A DNA stretch of 64,000 bases from assembly GCA_028281925.1 (NCBI GenBank), contig JANQIX010000073.1:1-64000 (forward strand). The letters are read 5' to 3'. Within the stretch, counting starts at the first letter, position 1. The number at the start of each line of letters is the position of its first letter. Positions 9,563 through 16,845 of this stretch are shown here, one piece after another. The translations under genes were made by a program, and so were the position numbers. The DNA is from Alphaproteobacteria bacterium (GTDB lineage Bacteria > Pseudomonadota > Alphaproteobacteria > DSM-16000 > Inquilinaceae). The notes below the pieces were generated by a model. It was not told the DNA's origin. It was given only the letters and a program-made list of their open reading frames with translations, and did no database searches.

Positions 9563-10312
9563 TCAGTGGATATGGGAACCGCCATTGATGTCGATGGTGG
9601 CTCCGGTCACGTAGGCGGCGAGGTCGGACGCCAGGAAGACGCAGACCCCGGCGACATCGCTCGCCTCGCCCAGCCGGCCCAAGGGCACACCTTCCAAAAT
9701 CTGCGCCTTCATCGCGTCGGTCAGCTTGCCGCCGGTGATATCCGTCTGGATCATGCCCGGAGTGACCGAGTTGACGCGGATGCCGTCCGGCGCCAGCTCG
9801 CGCGCCATAGCACGGGCGAGCCCAAGGACGCCCGCCTTGGCGGCGCTATAGTGCGGGCCGCCGAAGATGCCGCCGCCGCGCTGGGCGGATACGGACGACA
9901 TGCAGATGATCGAGCCGGAGCGCTGTGCCCGCATCGCCGGGATGACGGCCTGGGACATCTGCAGCGTGCCGCGCAGGCTGACGTCCAAGACGGCGTCATA
10001 ATCCGCCGGCGAAATGTCCATCACCTTCAGCGGCTGGGTGATGCCGGCATTGTTGAACAGCACATCGATGCGGCCACAGACCTCAAGCACCCTGGCTGCC
10101 GCTGCCTCGCACTGATGCCGATCGGTCACATTGCAGGCGAAACCCAGATGGTCCGGGCCGAGATCGGCCGCAGCCGCCGCCGCCTCTTCGCCGTTGAGAT
10201 CGAGGATGACGGTGCGGGCCCCGTGATCGGCCATGGCAGCGGCCGTGGCCTTGCCCAGCCCGCGCGCCGACGACGCACCCGTAATGACGCAAACCTTGCC
10301 GTGCAGAAGCAT
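9563..10312 (-). CDS. Short-chain dehydrogenase/reductase, probably sugar or sugar-acid oxidising
   Basis: A 249-residue classical SDR. The NAD(P)-binding Gly motif TGASSARGLG is at residues 11-20, NNAG at 87-90, the catalytic Ser in ICMSS, and Tyr155/Lys159 in YSAAK. An Asp at the end of strand beta-2 (VILDLN) favours NAD over NADP. A good ribosome binding site, GGGGGAGGACG, precedes the ATG. It is the first gene of the minus-strand catabolic run and is divergent from the LysR regulator, which probably controls it. It may oxidise the imported polyol or sugar acid before the dehydratase or transketolase step. Confidence 0.92.
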   Translation of the reverse strand: MLLHGKVCVITGASSARGLGKATAAAMADHGARTVILDLNGEEAAAAAADLGPDHLGFACNVTDRHQCEAAAARVLEVCGRIDVLFNNAGITQPLKVMDISPADYDAVLDVSLRGTLQMSQAVIPAMRAQRSGSIICMSSVSAQRGGGIFGGPHYSAAKAGVLGLARAMARELAPDGIRVNSVTPGMIQTDITGGKLTDAMKAQILEGVPLGRLGEASDVAGVCVFLASDLAAYVTGATIDINGGSHIH

Positions 10313-10462
10313 GGGCAGCGTCCTCCCCCGTTGAGCTGACTGTGGTGCCGGTTGATCCGGCCCGGTTCGGTGGGGCGTCCGCCGCCGTCGGCAAGCATGG
10401 CGCCCTCTTTAGAACTTCTGTTGCGATTTGACTGTTGACAAACGAATAAAATTGCTCACTCA

Positions 10463-10479
10463 AGTGAACTGAATTCACT
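10463..10479. promoter_or_regulatory. Palindromic LysR operator candidate
   Basis: A perfect 17-bp inverted repeat, AGTGAA-CTGAA-TTCACT, lies 11 bp before the LysR start codon, in the 178-bp gap between that gene and the divergent dehydrogenase. A second, overlapping repeat, CACT-CA-AGTG, covers 10457-10466. LysR-family regulators usually bind interrupted dyads in exactly this position, repressing themselves and activating the divergent operon. No binding data are available here. Confidence 0.5.
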
Positions 10480-10490
10480 CGAGAACCACG

Positions 10491-11381
10491 ATGGACAAAT
10501 TGCCATCACTTCGCGCATTGCGCGCGTTCGAAGCCTCGGTCCGGTGCGGTGGCTTCGCGCTGGCCGCGGCGCAGCTGCGGCTGACGCCCTCTGCCGTCAG
10601 CCACCAGATCAAGCTGCTGGAGGAGGAACTGGGCGTGCAGCTCTTCCACCGGCGCCACCGCAAGGTCGAACCCACGGCGGCCGGCCGCCGCTATTTCGCG
10701 GAGATCGAGGCGGCGTTCGAGCGCATCGCCCGCGCCACGTCGCAGGTGCGTTCGGCGACGCGGGAACTGTTGGCCGTGCATTCCGCGCCCAGCTTTGCCA
10801 CCTTGTGGCTGATGCCGCGGCTGAAGCAATTCTTCTCCGCCCATCCGGAGATCGATGTCAGGGTTAGCGCCAGCGCGGAATTCATCGATCTGGCCGACAG
10901 CGCCTTCGACGTCGCCATCCAGTACGGTACGCGCCCCGGCTCCCCCCTGCAGGCGATCACGCTGATGGGCGAACGCGTGACGCCGATGGCCAGCCCCACC
11001 CTGCTCGACGGCCCGGTCGCGCTCTCCGCACCCGACGATCTGGGCCACCATCTGCTGATCCATTCCGACAACTGCATGGTGCAGTGGTCGGACTGGCTTC
11101 GGGAGTACCAAGTGCCTCCCCTTGACCTCAGTCGCGGCCCACATTTCGACCGTTCGTACATGTCCATCGCCGTGGCGGTGGAGGGGCTGGGCGTGTGCCT
11201 GGAAAGCACGCTCTTGGCCCAGCGCGAGCTGGCCGCGGGCCGGCTGGTCGCGCCCTTTGCCGACCGGATTATGGCGGTCGCCGGGCACCATGTGGTCGTC
11301 CACCGCTCGAAGGCCGGGCTGCAGAAGATCCGAACCTTCGTCGACTGGATCACGCGACAGACGGCCGCGGCGGCGGCGTAA
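10491..11381 (+). CDS. LysR-family transcriptional regulator (GcvA-like)
   Basis: A 296-residue regulator. The N-terminal winged helix-turn-helix is clear (residues 1-60, with LTPSAVSHQIKLLEEELGVQLFHR) and is followed by a type-2 periplasmic-binding-like effector domain with the ATLWLMPRL segment seen in GcvA-type members. It is divergent from the dehydrogenase/transketolase/TRAP run at 3475-10312 and is the obvious local regulator of that operon. The inducer is probably a sugar acid or one of its intermediates, by inference from context. Confidence 0.92.
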   Translation: MDKLPSLRALRAFEASVRCGGFALAAAQLRLTPSAVSHQIKLLEEELGVQLFHRRHRKVEPTAAGRRYFAEIEAAFERIARATSQVRSATRELLAVHSAPSFATLWLMPRLKQFFSAHPEIDVRVSASAEFIDLADSAFDVAIQYGTRPGSPLQAITLMGERVTPMASPTLLDGPVALSAPDDLGHHLLIHSDNCMVQWSDWLREYQVPPLDLSRGPHFDRSYMSIAVAVEGLGVCLESTLLAQRELAAGRLVAPFADRIMAVAGHHVVVHRSKAGLQKIRTFVDWITRQTAAAAA

Positions 11382-11569
11382 CACTGCGGCGACTGGCTTC
11401 GGATCATCATCGATTGCCGGTCGGCCGTCAGGGATGCCAGGCCGCCGGCGGCACCTAACGCCGGATGTCCGCAACCTCGCGAACTGCCTCGGAAAGAGAC
11501 CCCACGTTTTGAAGATGCGAAAATGAAGGGCGCAGAATATGGAGATGGCACTTGATTTACGAGCATCAA

Positions 11570-11598
11570 TTGACATTCGTCTCTAACATCAATCAAAT
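11570..11598 (+). promoter_or_regulatory. Sigma-70-type promoter candidate for the PAS protein
   Basis: TTGACA at 11570-11575 and TCAAAT at 11593-11598 are separated by 17 bp, in a locally AT-rich stretch 78 bp before the PAS gene. The -35 box is a perfect match and the -10 matches four of six positions. The rest of the 294-bp gap from 11382 to 11675 shows no gene. Confidence 0.4.
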
Positions 11599-11675
11599 GT
11601 TCATGCGATTGGCGTCGACTGAAACACTACCATCCTGGGGCGAGACGCCATAAAATTATCTCGGAGTCGAAGTGT

Positions 11676-12230
11676 TTGATTATGGACAATTCGAAAGATA
11701 TCGCAGGAAGTGTTACGTTTTTGACATCATTGGTCTCTGCAAGCGCACTAAGCGACGCGCAACTCGAACAGTCGCTTGGTGTCGAAACCGTCAGGCAAGG
11801 CGGGTCTTACCGACACTCTCTGAACGCGGCCTTCTTTGACTGGTGGTCCACGATCAATGCGGGAGACTGCCCTTTCAGACGCCAATTCGACATCGTCGAC
11901 CATCCCACCTGGGCACCGCACATTTTCCTAATCGGCGTCGAATCCAGGCATCCCTGGATGTATCGGTTCCGGCTGATCGGCGAAGAGGTGAAGATCCTTC
12001 TCGGCCGCAACGATGTCGGCCTAACCCTGGCGGAATCGAACTGGGACCTTGAGGACGATCTGGCGTCGAAGGCCTATGACGAAATGATGGTTCACCGGCA
12101 GCCCTTGCGGTTCCACGGCTCGCTCAGCGTCTATCAAAAGCACTACGCGGAGTTCGAGAGCATCGACGCGCCGTTCCTTGGCGAAGACGGCGCGGTGGAT
12201 TACGTGATCGGCCTGATCTGCCGGCTTTAG
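11676..12230 (+). CDS. PAS-domain protein (PAS_5 type)
   Basis: A 184-residue soluble protein. The layout (FFDWWSTINAG, then a PAS-like core with RFRLIGEEV and GRNDVGLTL, ending in VDYVIGLICRL) matches the short alphaproteobacterial PAS_5 family, whose members consist of one PAS domain with no output domain. A second ATG lies at 11682. Ligand and partner are unknown. It stands alone between two regulator genes and has its own promoter candidate. Confidence 0.75.
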   Translation: MIMDNSKDIAGSVTFLTSLVSASALSDAQLEQSLGVETVRQGGSYRHSLNAAFFDWWSTINAGDCPFRRQFDIVDHPTWAPHIFLIGVESRHPWMYRFRLIGEEVKILLGRNDVGLTLAESNWDLEDDLASKAYDEMMVHRQPLRFHGSLSVYQKHYAEFESIDAPFLGEDGAVDYVIGLICRL

Positions 12231-12283
12231 GCGACCCCAAGAACGGTGCCGCGGACCACCGCGACCGGTTCACTGCCCGTTGT

Positions 12284-13195
12284 TTACTCTGCCGGATTAT
12301 TAGCAATAACCAAGGCCCAGAACCGGTCGACGATCGGGCGGCTCTTCTCGATCGACCGGTAGATTCTGATATCCATCTCGATTTCCCAGGGCGGTCCGCC
12401 GGCCGGCACCAGCCGCTCGCCTCCGGCCCCCTCGCCTGCCGCCATCCCGGGCAGCCACACCAGGCCGTGGGATTTCTGGGCCAGCGCCTTCAGCACCAGG
12501 GCGATGGAATTCTCGATGCGCGGAACCAGGCACGCCTGTTCGCCGGCCCGTTCCAGGATGATCGACACCAGGCGCCCGTAGAACGACTGGGCCGTGTAGG
12601 CGAGATAGGGCAGCGGCGCGTCCGCCGAGCCGGGCAGCCGAAAGCGGGCATCACCGCCCTCGGTCGCCGCGGACAGGGGCAAGAGCCGGTCGGTCCCCAG
12701 ACGGACGGAGGGAAACAGCCTGGGGTCCAATTCGAACGTGATCTCAGGATGCGCATAGCAGAACAGGAAGTCGCAATCGCCGTCGGTCAACGCCTGCACG
12801 CAGTCCAGCAGGTTGTCGGCCACCAGCCGTGTCTTGAACTCGCCCATGCCGTCTTCGAACTGGCGCAGCCAGCCCGGCAGGAAGCACTGCGCCAGGGTGT
12901 GCAGCGCTGCAAAGCTCAAGGTCGCCTGCGCCGCCCTCTCCCGGTTGCGAAGATGATCGCGCTGGTCGCGCAGCGTGCGGACCATCTCCTGCGCCGTGGT
13001 CAGGAACGCCTGTCCGGCCGGCGTCAGATGCGTGGGATACGAACTGCGGTCGACCAGCGGCACGCCGACCCAGATTTCAAGGGATTTGATGCGGCGGCTG
13101 AACGCCGGCTGGGTGACATGGCGCTCCTCCGCCGACCGGGAGAAGCTGCCGGTCCGGGCCAGGCTCAGAAAATCCTCCAGCCACTTAAGTTCCAC
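12284..13195 (-). CDS. LysR-family transcriptional regulator, divergent from the aspartase operon
   Basis: A 303-residue LysR protein. The helix-turn-helix is at residues 1-60 (MELKWLEDFLSLARTGSFSR, then VTQPAFSRRIKSLEIWVGVPLVDR), followed by an effector-binding domain. The MELKWLEDFLSL opening and EIWVG segment resemble the YjiE/HypT-like branch. It is transcribed away from the aspartase, symporter and racemase genes with 365 bp between, the standard LysR arrangement, so it is the likely regulator of aspartate utilisation. No good ribosome binding site is visible before its ATG. Confidence 0.9.
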   Translation of the reverse strand: MELKWLEDFLSLARTGSFSRSAEERHVTQPAFSRRIKSLEIWVGVPLVDRSSYPTHLTPAGQAFLTTAQEMVRTLRDQRDHLRNRERAAQATLSFAALHTLAQCFLPGWLRQFEDGMGEFKTRLVADNLLDCVQALTDGDCDFLFCYAHPEITFELDPRLFPSVRLGTDRLLPLSAATEGGDARFRLPGSADAPLPYLAYTAQSFYGRLVSIILERAGEQACLVPRIENSIALVLKALAQKSHGLVWLPGMAAGEGAGGERLVPAGGPPWEIEMDIRIYRSIEKSRPIVDRFWALVIANNPAE

Positions 13196-13560
13196 TTGGG
13201 CTCTACCTCAACGGCCGGCGACACATGGCTTTCGATACACCACGGTAACCGGCTGTGACCCAGCCGTCACGCTGCGGACGATCTTCGCTGCCCACATGTC
13301 AGCCCAAGCCCGCCGCCGGGTTGTGCCGTCGGGCAGGCGGCCAAAAATGAGAACTATAAAGAAAACGCATAGAGCTAAACGCGGCAAACATACTATGCCG
13401 CACCCTCATGAACACGAGCGACATCGGCATTGGAAGGCTTAAATCATCTCCGATACAATTACAGACACCCTCTAAGAGATGACAGAATTGGATTGCGAAG
13501 CATTGTGATTGGCTTTGACGGCTGATCACAGCATGCGCAGCCTTGGTCGGGAGATGCCTG
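13196..13560. other. Divergent control region between LysR and aspartase
   Basis: This 365-bp gap is lower in GC than the flanking genes, especially 13340-13500, and holds no recognisable gene. It should contain the promoters of both divergent genes. The only clear symmetric element is the inverted repeat at 13504-13530. A GGGAG ribosome binding site for the aspartase lies at about 13548-13552. Confidence 0.5.
13504..13530. promoter_or_regulatory. Inverted repeat upstream of the aspartase (regulator-site candidate)
   Basis: TGTGAT at 13504-13509 and ATCACA at 13525-13530 form a perfect dyad with a 15-bp spacer, ending 30 bp before the aspartase ATG. The half sites look like CRP half sites, but the spacing is far too wide for CRP (6 bp). 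A wide-spaced dyad fits a LysR tetramer site better, matching the divergent regulator. Confidence 0.3.
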
Positions 13561-15420
13561 ATGAATACTCTTGATCTCATCCGCAAACTGGAAGTGTTTG
13601 CGGATCTCGAGAACCATCAGCTTAGCTCCCTTGCCGAAGCCGGCCGCGGGCAAACCTGCGCCGCCGGCCAATACCTGTTCCGGCAGGGCGAACAACGGGA
13701 TCGGCTTTTCGTTATCCGGTCGGGCGAGGTCGAGACCCTGGGCCATCTCGGGGCCGAGTCAGTGACGCTCGCGCGGCTTGGAGGCGGCCAGTGCATCGGC
13801 GGCGCGCTGGACGACGGTCTTCCGCCTGACGCGTCCTGCAGGGCCGTCGTAGACACCGACGTTGTCGCGTGGCCGTGGGCGGAAGTCGACGCAGTCTTCC
13901 GGCAGGCACCGGGCGCCGCCCGCAGCGCCCTGGCCCGGCTTGCGGAGAAGTCCGCGTCCCGCCCTCCTCAGCCAGATGCGTGCAAGAGCGCGGAGCAGCG
14001 CCTGGAGCATGATCTGCTGGGTGACCGCGCGGTACCGGCCAACGCCTATTTCGGGCTGCAGACCCTGCGGGCGGTCGAGAACTTCCAGATCACGGGTACA
14101 CCGCTCAGCCAGTACCCGACCTTCGTCAGGGCCATCGCCATGGTCAAGAAGGCCGCTGCGCGCAGCAATCGCGCCCTCGGCCTCTTGAAGCCCGAGATCG
14201 CGGAGGCCATCGCCCAGGCCTGCGACGAGATCATTGCCGGACGGCTGATGGATGAATTCGTCGTCGACATGATCCAGGGCGGAGCCGGCACGTCGACCAA
14301 CATGAACGCCAATGAGGTGATCGCAAACCGCGCCCTGGAACTGATGGGCCACGGCAAGGGCGATTATCGGGTCGTCCACCCCAACAACCATGTGAACCTG
14401 TCGCAGTCCACGAACGACGCCTATCCGACAGCCATCCGCCTGGCGATCCTGCTCAGCTACGAAGACCTCGTCCGCGCAATGGACGACCTCTGTTACGAGC
14501 TGAAGCAGAAGGCCGTCGAATTCTCCGACGTCATCAAGATGGGCCGCACCCAGCTGCAGGACGCGGTACCGATGACGCTGGGCCAGGAGTTTGATGCGTT
14601 CTACGCCACCGTGAAGGAGGACATCGCCCGCATCCGCGACCTCGTCGCCCTGTTCCGCGAGATCAATCTGGGCGCGACCGCGATCGGCACGGGCATCAAC
14701 ACCCATCCCGACTATGCCAATCTGGCGGTGGAGGAACTCTCACACATCTCCGGCATCGAACTGGTGCCGGCGTCCAACCTGGTGGAGGCGACGTCGGACA
14801 CCGGCGCGTTCGTCACCTTCTCCGGCGTGCTGAAGCGGGTCGCCGTCAAGATCTCCAAGATATGCAACGACCTGCGCCTGTTGAGCAGCGGCCCCAGGGC
14901 GGGCTTGGGCGAGATCAACCTGCCGCCGATGCAGCCCGGCTCCTCCATCATGCCCGGCAAGGTCAATCCGGTGATCCCTGAGGTCGTCAACCAGGTCGCC
15001 TATCAGGTGATCGGCAATGATCTGACGGTGACCATGGCGGCGGAGGCCGGGCAGCTTCAGCTCAACGTCATGGAGCCGCTGATCGCGTTCAACGTGCTGC
15101 AGTCCATCCGCATGCTGACCCAGGCCATGACGGTTCTGGGCAGCCGCTGCGTCAAAGGCATCTCCGCCAACCGCGAGCGGTGCCGCGAGCTGGTCAACAG
15201 CAGCATCGGCATCATCACCGCGCTGAACCCCTACATCGGATACGAGAATTCCTCCCGCGTGGCCAAGGAGGCACTGCGGCGGGGATGCGGTGTCACCGAA
15301 CTGATCCTCGAAGAAGGCCTGCTCACGGCCGAGCAGCTCGAGGACATCCTGAAGCCGGAGAACATGATCCGGCCCCGTCGCGTGTCCGCACCCGCGACGG
15401 CACACGCGGTGGGTGCCTGA
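13561..15420 (+). CDS. aspA: Aspartate ammonia-lyase with N-terminal cyclic-nucleotide-binding-like domain
   Basis: 619 residues. Residues ~146-619 are a full-length aspartase (about 474 residues, as in classical AspA), with TSTNMNANEVIANRA and the fumarase/aspartase signature GSSIMPGKVNP that covers the flexible catalytic Ser loop. The enzyme converts L-aspartate to fumarate plus ammonia. Residues 1-125 form a CAP/cNMP-binding-type beta roll (LFRQGEQRDRLFVIRSGEVE). In the phosphate-binding cassette the usual GE is IGG (Gly81) and the usual Arg position is Ala91, so canonical cAMP binding is doubtful. GGGAG lies upstream of the ATG; a TTG at 13543 is a weaker alternative. It leads the symporter-racemase operon. 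Confidence 0.93.
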   Translation: MNTLDLIRKLEVFADLENHQLSSLAEAGRGQTCAAGQYLFRQGEQRDRLFVIRSGEVETLGHLGAESVTLARLGGGQCIGGALDDGLPPDASCRAVVDTDVVAWPWAEVDAVFRQAPGAARSALARLAEKSASRPPQPDACKSAEQRLEHDLLGDRAVPANAYFGLQTLRAVENFQITGTPLSQYPTFVRAIAMVKKAAARSNRALGLLKPEIAEAIAQACDEIIAGRLMDEFVVDMIQGGAGTSTNMNANEVIANRALELMGHGKGDYRVVHPNNHVNLSQSTNDAYPTAIRLAILLSYEDLVRAMDDLCYELKQKAVEFSDVIKMGRTQLQDAVPMTLGQEFDAFYATVKEDIARIRDLVALFREINLGATAIGTGINTHPDYANLAVEELSHISGIELVPASNLVEATSDTGAFVTFSGVLKRVAVKISKICNDLRLLSSGPRAGLGEINLPPMQPGSSIMPGKVNPVIPEVVNQVAYQVIGNDLTVTMAAEAGQLQLNVMEPLIAFNVLQSIRMLTQAMTVLGSRCVKGISANRERCRELVNSSIGIITALNPYIGYENSSRVAKEALRRGCGVTELILEEGLLTAEQLEDILKPENMIRPRRVSAPATAHAVGA

Positions 15421-15470
15421 CTGCGACCGGCATTCGCTGCTCCCATGCCCCTAAGTCGGGAGGAACGAAA

Positions 15471-16778
15471 ATGACAACGCAAGAAACGGGTACAGGGAAG
15501 AAGCGACACTTCTTGTCCTTCTGGACCGGCATGAAGCTCTGGCAGCAGATCTTCATCGGCCTGATCGCCGGCCTGATCGTCGGCGCGATCCTTGGGCCGT
15601 CGGCCGCGGCGATCAAACCGATCGGCACCGTCTTCATCAATCTGATCAAGATGCTGATCGTGCCGCTGATCTTCGTGTCGCTGGTCTGCGGCGTCACGGC
15701 GATGCACGACGCCAACAAGATGGGCCGCATCGCGCTGAAGACCATCGTGATCTACCTCATGACCACGGCGGTCGCGATCACCATCGGGCTGGGGCTCGGC
15801 ACGCTGCTGCAGCCGGGGGCCGGCATCGACATCACCGCGGCATCGACGGTGGAAGCCAGAGAAGCGCCGACCCTGGTCGACACTCTGATCGGCCTGTTCC
15901 CGACCAACCCCATCGCCGCGATGGCCAACGGCAGTGTCCTGCAGATCATCGTATTCGCCATTTTGTTCGGTATCGCCATCAACCTCGCCGGCGAAGCCGG
16001 CGCGAAGATCCGGCAGTTCTTCGAGTGGATGGCAGAGGTCATCTACAAGCTGACGGGTGTCATCGTTGCGCTGGCGCCCTATGGCGTGTTCGCGCTGATG
16101 GCCTGGGTCGCCGGCACCTACGGGATGGACGTGCTGCTGCCGCTGGGGATGGTCATCCTTGCGGTCTATCTGGGCTGCGTCATCCACGCGATCGTCGTCT
16201 ATGGCGGTGCGATCTCGCTGGTCGCCAAGCTCAATCCCATCCGGTACTTCCAGGGGATCGCCGAGGCGCAGGCCGTGGCGTTCACCACAACCAGCAGCTC
16301 CGGCACGCTGCCGGTGACGATGAGCTGCACCCAGAAGAACCTCGGCGTGTCGCGGGGCGTGTCCAGCTTCGTGCTGCCGCTGGGGGCGACCATCAACATG
16401 GACGGCACGGCCCTCTATCAGGGCGTGTGCGCCCTGTTCGTGGCCCAGGCCTTCGGCATCAGCCTCGGCTTCGACCAGTATGTGACCATCATCCTGACCG
16501 CCACGCTGGCCTCGATCGGCACGGCGGGCGTGCCGGGCGCCGGTCTGATCATGCTGTCGCTGGTGCTGACCTCCGTCGGCCTGCCGCTGGAAGGTGTCGC
16601 CATCATCGCCGGCATCGACCGCATCCTCGACATGGCGCGCACGGCGCTGAACGTGACCGGTGACGGCATGGTCTCGGTCGTGGTGGCCAAGAGCGAGGGC
16701 GAGCTGGACGAGGCAACCTACGGCAAGCCACACGTCCTGGGAGCCGAGGACGGGGCCGAGGAAGCGGCCGCCCATTAG
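15471..16778 (+). CDS. Dicarboxylate/amino-acid:cation symporter (DAACS family)
   Basis: A 435-residue polytopic transporter of the glutamate/aspartate/C4-dicarboxylate family (GltP/DctA/GltPh fold). The two re-entrant-loop motifs are present, TTSSSGTLPVT (normally SSSATLP) and GATINMDGTALYQG, along with the NMDGT cation site. The ATG at 15471 follows GGGAGGAACGAAA. It is 50 bp downstream of the aspartase and 67 bp upstream of the racemase, so aspartate in either configuration is a reasonable substrate. The polar C-terminal tail is rich in Glu and Ala. Confidence 0.93.
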   Translation: MTTQETGTGKKRHFLSFWTGMKLWQQIFIGLIAGLIVGAILGPSAAAIKPIGTVFINLIKMLIVPLIFVSLVCGVTAMHDANKMGRIALKTIVIYLMTTAVAITIGLGLGTLLQPGAGIDITAASTVEAREAPTLVDTLIGLFPTNPIAAMANGSVLQIIVFAILFGIAINLAGEAGAKIRQFFEWMAEVIYKLTGVIVALAPYGVFALMAWVAGTYGMDVLLPLGMVILAVYLGCVIHAIVVYGGAISLVAKLNPIRYFQGIAEAQAVAFTTTSSSGTLPVTMSCTQKNLGVSRGVSSFVLPLGATINMDGTALYQGVCALFVAQAFGISLGFDQYVTIILTATLASIGTAGVPGAGLIMLSLVLTSVGLPLEGVAIIAGIDRILDMARTALNVTGDGMVSVVVAKSEGELDEATYGKPHVLGAEDGAEEAAAH

Positions 16779-16845
16779 GCGGCAGTTGGGGGCGTCGGCT
16801 GCGCGGCCGGCGCCCCTGCCCCTTCCGCCAACCGAGACGAAACCG

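Noticed and set aside
13504-13530. CRP/FNR site upstream of the aspartase
   Set aside because: The TGTGAT and ATCACA half sites are 15 bp apart instead of 6, so it is not a CRP site. It is kept only as a wide-spaced regulator candidate.
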